64,000 nucleotides of DNA from ZC4RG30 sp040508085 (GTDB lineage Bacteria; Pseudomonadota; Gammaproteobacteria; Steroidobacterales; Steroidobacteraceae): NCBI GenBank assembly GCA_040508085.1, contig JBEVNO010000064.1, positions 1 to 64,000 on the forward strand. Reading direction: 5' to 3'. Every line of letters begins with the position of its first letter. Position 1 is the stretch's first letter. The notes under the pieces are model-generated. The model had not been told where the DNA came from. It worked only from the letters and a program-made list of their open reading frames with translations, and did no database searches. Below, in pieces: positions 16,812 to 26,354 of the stretch. Position numbers and translations under genes: made by a program.

Positions 16812-17789
16812 ATGAAATCCCTTCGACGCATACTGGTGGCCATCAAGGATCCGAAGGCGCGGCGGCAACTGGCGCTGCGCAAGGCTGCCCAGCTCGCCGC
16901 CGGCAGCGGCGCGCGGCTGGAGTTGTTCCACGCCATTGCGACACCCATGTACATGGATGCCTACACACTCGAAGGCCAGTCGTTGCGCGAGACCCAGCGC
17001 CAGTGGCGCGCGCGGGCCCTGCAGCAGCTGGAGAAACTCGCCGCGCCGCTGCGCGAACAGGGTCTGGCGGTCACCGTGGGCAGCGTGTGGGATTTTCCGG
17101 CATATGAAGCGGTGATCCGCCGCGCCCAGCAAGTCGGTGCCGAACTTATCGTGGCTGAACGCCACGCCACCCGGCATGTGCTGCCGTGGCTGCTGCGATT
17201 CAACGACTGGGAGCTGCTGCGTCGCAGCCCGGTGCCGGTGCTGCTGCTGAAGCGGGCCGGCAGCTGGCGCAAGCCCGCCGTGCTGGCAGCCATCGACCCC
17301 TCGCATGGCTTCGCGAAGCCGGCGAAGCTCGATCACGGCATCCTGACGGCGGCCAGCACCGTGAACGCCGCACTTGGAGGGAAGCTGCAGGTTGCCCATG
17401 CCTGGCCCGGTTCGCTGGTCGCGAGCACGCGGCTCTCCGCCCTGACGCCCGCGCTCGCGGCGACGCTGGAGCGACGCGCGGCACGCGATGCGCGTACCGC
17501 GTTCGCAGCGTCGGTCGAGCGCTCCGGCATCACGGTCGCCAGACAGCATTTTGTGATGGGCAGTCCCGTCGATGCCATCCCGCGCGTGGTACGCAAGCAG
17601 CGCGCGGGCATCGTGGTGATGGGAGCCGTGTCGCGGTCCGGCCTGAAGCGGCTGGTGGTCGGCAATGTCGCCGAGCAGATCCTCGACGCATTGCCCTGCG
17701 ACGTGCTGGTCGTGAAGCCGGCAGGCTTCAAGGCGCGCGTGCCAGCAAAGGGCCGCGGCGTGCAGCTGATTCCGACCCCCGCCTACTAG
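16812..17789 (+). CDS. Tandem-domain universal stress protein (UspE-like)
   Basis: A 325-residue protein of two UspA domains, about 1-150 and 155-310. Each begins with a hydrophobic strand typical of the fold (RRILVAIKDP; AVLAAIDPSHG). The second domain holds the nucleotide-binding-like MGAVSRSGLKRLVVGNVAEQIL, close to the G-x2-G-x9-G-S/T loop; the first lacks a clean loop. UspE-like proteins respond to stress and starvation. The start at 16812 has GGAG six bases upstream; an ATG at 16800 is possible but its own ribosome binding site is poor. It converges with the hydroxyacid dehydrogenase gene, 5 bases apart. Confidence 0.9.
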   Translation: MKSLRRILVAIKDPKARRQLALRKAAQLAAGSGARLELFHAIATPMYMDAYTLEGQSLRETQRQWRARALQQLEKLAAPLREQGLAVTVGSVWDFPAYEAVIRRAQQVGAELIVAERHATRHVLPWLLRFNDWELLRRSPVPVLLLKRAGSWRKPAVLAAIDPSHGFAKPAKLDHGILTAASTVNAALGGKLQVAHAWPGSLVASTRLSALTPALAATLERRAARDARTAFAASVERSGITVARQHFVMGSPVDAIPRVVRKQRAGIVVMGAVSRSGLKRLVVGNVAEQILDALPCDVLVVKPAGFKARVPAKGRGVQLIPTPAY

Positions 17790-17794
17790 CCGGT

Positions 17795-18928
17795 TCAGTC
17801 CAGCAGCAAGGTGCGGTCAGCGGCTCGTGCCGCATTGCGGCCGGTCAGGGCCAGGCTCACCGCGAGCTCGCGCGCCATGATGTCCAGCGCTGCCGTGACG
17901 CCCTGCTGGCCGAGCGCGCCGAGGCCATACAGATAGGCGCGACCGCACAGCGTTGCGCTGGCACCCAGGGCCAGCGCGCGCAGGATGTCCTGGCCACAGC
18001 GGATACCGCTGTCGAGCATCACCTCGCAGCGTCCCTGCACGGCCTCGACCACCGCGGGCAGGGCGGAAATCGTCGATGGCGCGCCATCCAGCTGACGTCC
18101 GCCGTGATTGGAAACCACCAGCGCGTCGGCACCCAGATCCACCACGCGGCGCGCATCCTCCGGATCCAGGATGCCCTTGATGACCAGCTTGCCCTGCCAG
18201 CGCGCACGCACCGCCTCGATGTCAGCCCATGTCACCGAAGCATCGAACTGGCTGTGCACCCACTGCGCAAACGGCTGATTGCCGCTGCGCGCCACGGCGG
18301 CGGCCAGGTTGCCGAACTCGCGGCGCTTCGCGGTCAGCACGCTCTGGAGCCACACCGGCTTGGTGGCAATGTCCAGCGCATTGCGCAATGTCAGGCGCGG
18401 CGGCACCGCCAGGCCGTTCTTCGCGTCCCTGCGCCGCAGCCCGCCCACCGGAATATCCACGGTCATCATCAGCACCGGACAGCCTGCCTGCTCGGCGCGG
18501 TCGATGAGTTCGTAGGTGTAGCCGCGATCCTTCATCACGTACAGCTGGAACCAGAACGGTGCGGTCGTGGCTGCGCGCACGTCCTCGATGGAACAGATGG
18601 AAACGGTGCTCAGGCAGAACGGGATGCCACGCTCCTGCGCCGCGCGCGCGGCGAGGATCTCGCCGTTGCCTCGCACCAGCCCGCACATGCCGGTGGGCGC
18701 GAGCACCAGCGGCATGGCCGCAGCCGCGCCCGCAATCGTGGTCGTCAGGTCCTGGCGGGAGACATCAACCAGCACCCGCTGCCGGAAACGCATGGCCTCG
18801 AAATCGGCGCGGTTGCGCCGCAGCGTGATCTCGTCGTACGAGCCGCCGTCCACGTATTCAAAGATGCTGCGCGGCACGCGCCGGCGGGCGAGTTCGCGCA
18901 GGTCGGCGATGCTGTTGATGACTTTCAA
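17795..18928 (-). CDS. FMN-dependent alpha-hydroxy acid dehydrogenase (L-lactate dehydrogenase-like)
   Basis: A 377-residue TIM-barrel flavoprotein of the LldD/glycolate oxidase family. Key residues are FEYVDGGSYDE near the N-terminus, Tyr130 in WFQLY, Lys251 for FMN, the active-site base His275 in SNHGGRQLDGAPS (273-285) and the LDSGIRCGQDI segment for phosphate binding. It oxidises an L-2-hydroxy acid to the 2-oxo acid. It is the last gene of an operon with MmsA (12 bases apart), so a hydroxy acid connected with branched-chain or propionate metabolism is as likely as lactate. Confidence 0.9.
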   Translation of the reverse strand: MKVINSIADLRELARRRVPRSIFEYVDGGSYDEITLRRNRADFEAMRFRQRVLVDVSRQDLTTTIAGAAAAMPLVLAPTGMCGLVRGNGEILAARAAQERGIPFCLSTVSICSIEDVRAATTAPFWFQLYVMKDRGYTYELIDRAEQAGCPVLMMTVDIPVGGLRRRDAKNGLAVPPRLTLRNALDIATKPVWLQSVLTAKRREFGNLAAAVARSGNQPFAQWVHSQFDASVTWADIEAVRARWQGKLVIKGILDPEDARRVVDLGADALVVSNHGGRQLDGAPSTISALPAVVEAVQGRCEVMLDSGIRCGQDILRALALGASATLCGRAYLYGLGALGQQGVTAALDIMARELAVSLALTGRNAARAADRTLLLD

Positions 18929-18940
18929 GCGTGCTCCAGT

Positions 18941-20434
18941 TCAGTTCACCGGCAGCGTGAATTCCGGGCCCTTGCCTGCCCCGTCCGGCCAGCGCTGCAT
19001 CACGCTCTTGTAACGCGTATAGAAGCGCAGCGCCTCATCGCCATAGGCATGGTGATCACCGAACAATGACTGCTTCCAGCCGCCGAAGGAATGCCAGGCC
19101 ATCGGCACCGGGATGGGTACGTTCACACCCACCATGCCCACCTGCACACCGCGTGCAAAGGCGCGCGCCGTCGCGCCATCTGCGGTGAAACAGGCTGCGC
19201 CATTGCCGAGCGGATGCTGGTTCACCAGCGCGACGGCCGTGGCCAGATCCGGCACCCGCACGATGCACAGCACCGGGCCGAATATTTCTTCCTGGTAGAT
19301 GACATGTTCCGGCCGGACATGATCGAACACCGTGGCACCAGTGAAGAACCCCCGTTCGTAACCGGGCACCGAGGTACCCCGGCCGTCCACCACCAGCGTG
19401 GCGCCCTGTGCCACACCCTGCGCCACATAGGCTTCGACCCTGGCCTTGTGGGCGGCAGTGATCAGCGGCCCCATCTCCACTCCCTCCACGTGGCCGGCGC
19501 CGATCCGCAGCGCGCGGGCGCGCGCCGCGATCTGCGGCACCAGCCGGTCGGCCATGTCGCCGACCGCGACCAGCACCGACACAGCCATGCAGCGCTCGCC
19601 GGCGGAACCGAAGGCTGCGCCCACCACGGCGTCCACAACCAGGTCGACATCCGCGTCCCGCATCGCAACCAGGTGATTCTTGGCGCCGCCCAGTGCCTGA
19701 GCGCGCTTGCCCTGCGCGGTGGCCGTGGTGTGCACATGACGCGCTATCGGTGTGGAGCCCACGAAAGATGCGGCGCGCACCTCTGCGTGGGTCAGCAGGG
19801 CATCAACCGCCTGCCTGTCGCCCTGCACCACGTTGAATACGCCGTCTGGAAGTCCCGCTTCGCCCAGCCAGCTGGCCAGCAGCAGGCTGGCGGACGGATC
19901 GCGTTCGGAGGGTTTCAGTACGAAGGCATTGCCCGCCACCAGTGCGAGCGGAAACATCCACATCGGCACCATCACCGGAAAGTTGAAGGGCGTGATGCCC
20001 GCCACCACGCCCAGCGGCTGGCGCAGGTTCCAGTTGTCGATGCCGCCGCCCACGTTGTCCGAATGCTCGCCCGCCAGCAGCCGGGGCGCACCACAGGCGA
20101 ATTCGAGCACTTCGATGCCGCGGGTCACCTCACCGGCGGCATCGGCCAGTACCTTGCCATGTTCGCGGGTGATGGCGGCGGCCAGTTCGCCCCGATGCTG
20201 TTCCAGCAGCTCACGGAAGCGGAACATCACCCGCGCGCGGCGCAGCGGCGATTGCGCGGCCCAGGCGGGCCATGCCGCCGCGGCACTGGCCACCGCCGCA
20301 TCCACGGTGCCGGCGCCTGCCAGCGCCACCTGCCCGGCCACCTCGCCGGTGGCAGGGTTGAACACATCCGCCGTGGGCTCGCCGGTCACCGGTGCCAGCA
20401 GCCGGCCGTTGATGAAGTGACCGATCCTCACCAT
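18941..20434 (-). CDS. mmsA: Methylmalonate-semialdehyde dehydrogenase (acylating)
   Basis: A 497-residue aldehyde dehydrogenase of the CoA-acylating MMSDH type, which converts methylmalonate semialdehyde to propionyl-CoA in valine, thymine or inositol breakdown. Asn151 (PFNFP), catalytic Cys282 (GSAGERCMAVS) and the segment ALGGAKNH, which lacks the general-base Glu of other aldehyde dehydrogenases, all fit MMSDH. The start codon lies inside the end of the preceding SDR gene (7-base overlap). Neighbouring genes of the valine route (hibA/mmsB) are not present. Confidence 0.93.
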   Translation of the reverse strand: MVRIGHFINGRLLAPVTGEPTADVFNPATGEVAGQVALAGAGTVDAAVASAAAAWPAWAAQSPLRRARVMFRFRELLEQHRGELAAAITREHGKVLADAAGEVTRGIEVLEFACGAPRLLAGEHSDNVGGGIDNWNLRQPLGVVAGITPFNFPVMVPMWMFPLALVAGNAFVLKPSERDPSASLLLASWLGEAGLPDGVFNVVQGDRQAVDALLTHAEVRAASFVGSTPIARHVHTTATAQGKRAQALGGAKNHLVAMRDADVDLVVDAVVGAAFGSAGERCMAVSVLVAVGDMADRLVPQIAARARALRIGAGHVEGVEMGPLITAAHKARVEAYVAQGVAQGATLVVDGRGTSVPGYERGFFTGATVFDHVRPEHVIYQEEIFGPVLCIVRVPDLATAVALVNQHPLGNGAACFTADGATARAFARGVQVGMVGVNVPIPVPMAWHSFGGWKQSLFGDHHAYGDEALRFYTRYKSVMQRWPDGAGKGPEFTLPVN

Positions 20435-21171
20435 TGCAGCTGATGTGCCTGCCTGTAACCTGGATCGCCGTAGTCGACGACTTCCACCGCGCCACCGTCG
20501 CGATAGATCAGCACCCGCCCGGCATAGTCCTCGCGCATTGCAAGGTTCACCGCGCACAGCGCGAAATCCTCGGGTGCGCCGATGCTGTCCGGCGCGATGC
20601 AGTTGACGCGGATCTTCTCCTCGTGCAGCGAGCGCAGCGCGGCAGTGAAGCGCAGGATGCCCGCCTTGGCGGCACACCATGCCGGGCGCGTCTCCTCGCC
20701 GAACCCCAGCGCCGTGCCGGCGGCCACGTTGACCACGGTGCCACCGCGCCGCTTCAGCAGTTCGATCGCATGCCGTGTCACATACATGGTGCCCAGCAGG
20801 TTGGTATTGACGATGCGCGACCAGTAGCCCAGCGGGTCGCCATCCAGCCACGGCCCGGCCACATTGAACACCAGGTCCAGCCCACCGAACTCACGCACGG
20901 TGCGGTCGATCAAGGTCGTGACCTGCTCCTCGAGCGCCACATCGCAGCGATGCGCCAGCGCGGCCTGGCCACCGGCGCGGATGCTGGCGGCAATTTCCCC
21001 GGCCAGGGCATAGTCGATATCCGCCACCATCACGCTGGCGCCCAGCAGCGCGCAACGCCGCGCAATGGCGGCGCCGGCACCAGACCCGCCGCCAGTCACC
21101 AGCGCAACGCGACGATCAAGGCGACGCAAGGGCACCACATCGGCTCCCGCGGCAGGGGATGGGGGTATCAT
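20428..21171 (-). CDS. SDR-fold protein lacking the catalytic Ser and Tyr
   Basis: A 247-residue SDR with the cofactor loop TGGGSGAG and the structural NVAG in place of NNAG. Where the catalytic Ser should be, the sequence is VNVAAGTALG, and the YxxxK site reads WCAAK, so Tyr is replaced by Trp while Lys remains. The codon read is TGG, not a one-base ambiguity of Tyr. The protein probably binds NAD(P) but may not act as a normal dehydrogenase. It overlaps mmsA by 7 bases. A role as a partner or regulator of that operon is a guess. Confidence 0.82.
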   Translation of the reverse strand: MIPPSPAAGADVVPLRRLDRRVALVTGGGSGAGAAIARRCALLGASVMVADIDYALAGEIAASIRAGGQAALAHRCDVALEEQVTTLIDRTVREFGGLDLVFNVAGPWLDGDPLGYWSRIVNTNLLGTMYVTRHAIELLKRRGGTVVNVAAGTALGFGEETRPAWCAAKAGILRFTAALRSLHEEKIRVNCIAPDSIGAPEDFALCAVNLAMREDYAGRVLIYRDGGAVEVVDYGDPGYRQAHQLQW

Positions 21172-21199
21172 TGGATTTATCGTGGAACCGGTGAGACCA

Positions 21200-22333
21200 A
21201 TGGCGCACAGCGTACCCGATCCGGCCCGCTACGCGCGCCACCTCGCGCTGCCGGAGATTGGCAGCAGCGGTCAGCAACGGCTGGCAGACAGCGCCGTGCT
21301 GGTCATCGGTGCGGGTGGTCTGGGCTCGCCCGCGGCCATGTACCTCGCCGCCGCCGGCGTCGGCACCATCGGGCTCGTCGATCACGACCGCATCGAGATC
21401 AGCAACCTGCAGCGGCAGATCCTGTTCGACACGGATGAGATCGGCCAGGGCAAGGCCGCCACCGCGCGCGCGCGGCTGCTGGCGCTGAACCCGTCGCTGC
21501 GGGTCAACGCACATGAGGAGAAACTGGTCGCGGGCAATGTCGAACGGCTGTTCGCCTCATACGATGTGGTGATCGATGGCACTGACCGGCTGGCCACGCG
21601 CTATCTCGTCAACGACGCCTGCGTATTGCTGGGCAAACCGCTGGTGAGCGCGGCCATCCATCGCTTTGAAGGCCAGGCGATGACATATGTGCCGGGCCGA
21701 TCCCCGTGCTACCGCTGCCTGTATCCCGACAGCCCCGAGGATCTCATCCCCAGCTGTGCCACTGCCGGCGTGCTGGGCGTACTGCCGGGCGTGATGGGCA
21801 GCCTGCAAGCCACCGAGGCAATCAAGTTGCTGCTGGACATTGGTGAACCGCTCGCGGGCCGCCTGCTCATCTACGATGCCCTCGCCCTGCGCTTCGACGA
21901 ATTCCGCTTCACCCGCCGCCATGACTGCGCGGTATGCGGAGACCATCCCCGAATCACCAGCGTGTCACACCACCAGGAGCAGATTTTGAGCCAGATCACC
22001 GAATGGACGCCGCAGCAGCTGGCCGGCGAATTGAAACAGGGTGCTGATGAGCGCCTGCTGCTGGTGGATGTGCGCGAACCGCAGGAATGGGCCTCCGGCC
22101 GCCTGCCAGGCTCCATCCATATCCCGCTTGGCATGCTGCCCCAGCGGCTGCAGGAGATCCCCGCCACAGTGCTTCCAGTATTCGTCTGCGCCGGCGGCGT
22201 GCGCAGCATGGCTGCCTGCCGCCTGCTGGCTGCGCAGGGGCGCGACGCGGTGAACCTGGCTGGTGGCGTATACGCCTGGAGCGCCGTATACGGGGCGCCG
22301 CCGCCGCCCGACGACGGGCATGATCATCACTGA
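21200..22333 (+). CDS. moeB: MoeB/ThiF-type adenylyltransferase with C-terminal rhodanese domain
   Basis: A 377-residue fusion. Residues 1-260 form an E1-like enzyme: GAGGLGSP nucleotide-binding loop, Arg/Asp segment DHDRIEISNLQRQ, and zinc cysteines in CYRC and CAVC. Residues 275-370 form a rhodanese domain with the active-site Cys in FVCAGGVRS. Such proteins adenylate the C-terminal Gly of a sulfur carrier (MoaD or ThiS) and pass sulfur from the rhodanese. The moaD partner lies 18 kb away, fused to mobA. The start at 21200 has GGTGAG upstream; an earlier in-frame ATG would overlap the divergent SDR gene. Confidence 0.9.
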   Translation: MAHSVPDPARYARHLALPEIGSSGQQRLADSAVLVIGAGGLGSPAAMYLAAAGVGTIGLVDHDRIEISNLQRQILFDTDEIGQGKAATARARLLALNPSLRVNAHEEKLVAGNVERLFASYDVVIDGTDRLATRYLVNDACVLLGKPLVSAAIHRFEGQAMTYVPGRSPCYRCLYPDSPEDLIPSCATAGVLGVLPGVMGSLQATEAIKLLLDIGEPLAGRLLIYDALALRFDEFRFTRRHDCAVCGDHPRITSVSHHQEQILSQITEWTPQQLAGELKQGADERLLLVDVREPQEWASGRLPGSIHIPLGMLPQRLQEIPATVLPVFVCAGGVRSMAACRLLAAQGRDAVNLAGGVYAWSAVYGAPPPPDDGHDHH

Positions 22334-22356
22334 CAACGGTGAGGACGAACTCGCCG

Positions 22357-22659
22357 CTACTGCAGGTTCCTGAAGTAGCCCCGCGAGCATTCCAGCGCCG
22401 ACACCAGCTGCTCCAGTCTGGCCATCCTTGATTCATCGGGACCGGAGGCCGGCGCCTGCAGCAGCCTGCCCACCTGCTCCTGGCGTTCGGCAAACGCCTG
22501 CACCTGGAAGTTCGCCTCGCGCGACTTCAGCACACCCCGGGAGCGCGCGCCCGCCAGCAGGCGCTGAGAGTGTTCGCACAGCGCCGAGGCCATTTTCTCG
22601 AGCGCGCGCTGTTCAAGTCGTGCGGTACTTTCAGGATCCGGGTTGACGTGGACGGCCAT
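22357..22659 (-). CDS. Small hypothetical protein
   Basis: A 100-residue acidic-helical protein without signal peptide or membrane segment. It is rich in Glu, Gln, Arg and Ala, and likely helical or coiled coil over residues 10-95. One Cys lies at 28 and one at 90. No family was recognised. It lies between convergent moeB and the start of folD's terminator side, 84 bases from folD on the same strand. The codon pattern is like that of its neighbours, so it is probably a real gene. Confidence 0.55.
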   Translation of the reverse strand: MAVHVNPDPESTARLEQRALEKMASALCEHSQRLLAGARSRGVLKSREANFQVQAFAERQEQVGRLLQAPASGPDESRMARLEQLVSALECSRGYFRNLQ

Positions 22660-22743
22660 GGGCTTGCCCCGCTGATGTTGCCATCGAGCATAAGAGCGTG
22701 GCGATGACGGTACCGTGACGCAGTCGACCGAAAGCGGTGCCGT

Positions 22744-23613
22744 TCAGACCTCGGTGCCCAACCCGACCGAACGCTCGGCCGACACCAGCGTGTTGTGCAG
22801 CAGCATCGTGATGGTCATCGGCCCGACCCCACCCGGCACCGGCGAGATCAGCGAGGCCTTCTGGCTGACGCCTGCGAAATCCACGTCGCCGACGATCCGC
22901 CCGTCTGGCAGCCGGTTGATGCCGACGTCGATCACGACCACGCCTTCCTTCACCATGTCGGCCTTGATCAGCCCCGGCACGCCCGCGGCCACCACCAGGA
23001 TATCCGCCAGCCGCGTGAACTGGCCCAGGTCGCGCGTGTATTTGTGGCAGATGCAGACGGTGGCGTCCTGCTGCATCAGCATCAGCGCCATCGGCTTGCC
23101 GACGATGTTGCTGGCGCCCACCACCACCACGTTCTGCCCCGCAATGGGCACATGCTCGTGCTCCAGCAGCTTGGTCACGCCATAGGGCGTGCACGGCGGG
23201 AACACCGTGTTGCCCGTGATCAGGCTGCCGACGTTGTAGAGATGGAAACCGTCGACATCCTTGTCCACCGAGATGCGCTCCAGCACCCGCGGCAGGCTGA
23301 TCTGCGGCGGCAGCGGCAGCTGCACCAGGATGCCATGCACGTTCGGATCAGCATTCAGCGCGTCGATCCGCGCCATCAACTCAGGTTCCGGCGTCTCGGC
23401 AGACATCTTGTACAGCTCGGAATGGATGCCCGCCTCGCGGCATGCCGTAACCTTGTTACGCACATACACCTGCGAGGCGGGGTTGTCGCCGACCAGGATC
23501 ACCGCGATGCCCGGCTGCACGCCGTGCTCCGCCTTCAGGCGCGCGACGCGCTCTGCATACTCGGCACGGAGCTTCCGCGCCACCGCTTTTCCATCAATGA
23601 TCCTGGCCGTCAT
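22744..23613 (-). CDS. folD: Bifunctional methylene-THF dehydrogenase/cyclohydrolase
   Basis: A 289-residue enzyme that interconverts methylene- and formyl-tetrahydrofolate using NADP. Seen are the catalytic Lys region (QVYVRNKVTACREAGI), GILVQLPLP, KDVDGFH, and the NADP-binding VVGASNIVGKPMA, where the usual Arg/Ser are replaced by Ala and Asn. It ends with PVPGGVGPMTI. The start at 23613 agrees with homologues. It is the last gene of the methyl-cycle operon, 16 bases after ahcY, joining folate C1 units to methionine recycling. Confidence 0.96.
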   Translation of the reverse strand: MTARIIDGKAVARKLRAEYAERVARLKAEHGVQPGIAVILVGDNPASQVYVRNKVTACREAGIHSELYKMSAETPEPELMARIDALNADPNVHGILVQLPLPPQISLPRVLERISVDKDVDGFHLYNVGSLITGNTVFPPCTPYGVTKLLEHEHVPIAGQNVVVVGASNIVGKPMALMLMQQDATVCICHKYTRDLGQFTRLADILVVAAGVPGLIKADMVKEGVVVIDVGINRLPDGRIVGDVDFAGVSQKASLISPVPGGVGPMTITMLLHNTLVSAERSVGLGTEV

Positions 23614-23629
23614 TCTCTGAAGCTCCGTA

Positions 23630-25048
<1,419 letters not shown>

Positions 25049-25072
25049 CTGTTCCTCTCTATCTTTGGTTTA

Positions 25073-25146
25073 GAGAGCGCCGTTGAGTAACCGGGGCACC
25101 CGCCGAGCCTCGCGTCCTGATGACGCTGCAGCGCTCCTCGGCGGAT
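25073..25146 (-). ncRNA. SAH riboswitch with Shine-Dalgarno-sequestering hairpin
   Basis: Read on the minus strand, the metK-ahcY spacer contains CCGAGGAGCGCTGC, then AGGCTCGGC, then CAACGGCGCTC. These are the conserved blocks of the SAH aptamer: P1 CCGAG/CTCGG and the GAGCGC/GCGCTC pseudoknot. Immediately 3' lies a perfect 7-bp hairpin, CTCTCTA (25071-25077) with TAGAGAG (25055-25061), which contains the ahcY ribosome binding site. The anti-ribosome-binding-site arm shares three bases with the aptamer's last helix, so SAH binding should free the site. That is an ON switch, as known for this class. Confidence 0.93.
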
Positions 25147-25157
25147 GCCGCAAGGGG

Positions 25158-26330
25158 TCAGCCGGCCTTCAGGCCTGCGTCGGCGGCCAGCGCGGCCGCT
25201 TTGTCGGTCTTTTCCCAGCTGAACTCGGGCTCGCTGCGGCCGAAGTGGCCGTACGCCGCAGTCTTGCGGTAGATCGGACGCAGCAGGTCGAGCATCTGCA
25301 CGATGCCCTTCGGGCGCAGGTCGAAGTGCCGCGCGATCAGCTCCTCGATCTTCTCGTCGGAAATCTTGCCGGTGCCGAAGGTGGTGGCCATGATGCTGGT
25401 GGGTTTGGCCACGCCGATGGCGTACGAGATCTGCACCTGGCAGCGATCGGCCAGGCCCGCGGCCACCACGTTCTTGGCCACGTAGCGCGCCGCATAGGCG
25501 GCCGAGCGATCCACCTTGGTCGGGTCCTTGCCGGAGAAGGCGCCGCCGCCGTGCGGGGCCGCGCCGCCGTAGGTGTCGACGATGATCTTGCGGCCCGTCA
25601 GGCCGCAATCACCCTGCGGGCCTCCGACCACGAAGCGGCCGGTGGGATTGATGTGGTACTTGATGTCGGCGGTGAGCAGCTCTTTCGGCAACACCGGCTT
25701 CACGATCTCCTCGATCACGGCCTCGGTCAGCTCCTTGTGGCCGATCTCCGGGTGGTGCTGGGTAGACAGCACCACGGTATCGACTGCCGCGGGCTTGCCG
25801 TCGACGTACTTGATGGTGACCTGTGATTTGGCGTCCGGACGCAGCCACGGCAGCTTGCCGTTCTTGCGCAGCATCGCCTGCCGCTCAACCAGGCGATGCG
25901 CCAGATGGATGGGCAGCGGCATCAGGTCCGGGGTCTCGCGCACGGCATAGCCGAACATCAGGCCCTGGTCGCCAGCGCCCTGGTCGAGGTCGATGCCCTT
26001 GCCCTCGTCCACGCCCTGCGCAATGTCCGGCGACTGCGTGTCGTAGGCCACCAGCACGGCGCAGCCCTTGTAGTCGATGCCGTATTCGGTGTTGTCGTAG
26101 CCGATGGCCTTGATGGTCTCGCGCGTGATCGAGTGGTAATCCACACGCGCCTTGGTGGTGATCTCACCGGCGAGCACCACGAGGCCGGTATTGCACAAGG
26201 TCTCGGCGGCGACGCGCGCCGTCCTGTCTTCCGCCAGGATGGCATCGAGGATGGCGTCGGATATCTGGTCCGCAACCTTGTCCGGATGTCCTTCCGATAC
26301 CGACTCCGAAGTGAACAGATAGTGGCTCAT
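25158..26330 (-). CDS. metK: S-adenosylmethionine synthetase
   Basis: A 390-residue enzyme that makes SAM from methionine and ATP. Visible are GHPDK at 14-18 (ATP binding), the glycine-rich GAGDQGLMFGYA, the active-site GGGAFSGKDPTKVDRS and the C-terminal YGHFGR. Length is standard. It lies between the adenosine-kinase-like gene (24 bases) and the riboswitch-controlled ahcY, on one transcript. Confidence 0.98.
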   Translation of the reverse strand: MSHYLFTSESVSEGHPDKVADQISDAILDAILAEDRTARVAAETLCNTGLVVLAGEITTKARVDYHSITRETIKAIGYDNTEYGIDYKGCAVLVAYDTQSPDIAQGVDEGKGIDLDQGAGDQGLMFGYAVRETPDLMPLPIHLAHRLVERQAMLRKNGKLPWLRPDAKSQVTIKYVDGKPAAVDTVVLSTQHHPEIGHKELTEAVIEEIVKPVLPKELLTADIKYHINPTGRFVVGGPQGDCGLTGRKIIVDTYGGAAPHGGGAFSGKDPTKVDRSAAYAARYVAKNVVAAGLADRCQVQISYAIGVAKPTSIMATTFGTGKISDEKIEELIARHFDLRPKGIVQMLDLLRPIYRKTAAYGHFGRSEPEFSWEKTDKAAALAADAGLKAG

Positions 26331-26354
26331 GCCTTGATTCCTGCTTGCAAAGGA

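Noticed and set aside
17186..19069. A 627-codon + strand frame over the universal stress protein and hydroxyacid dehydrogenase genes
   Set aside because: Covers two clear genes in other frames; low-complexity Arg/Ala/Gln content.
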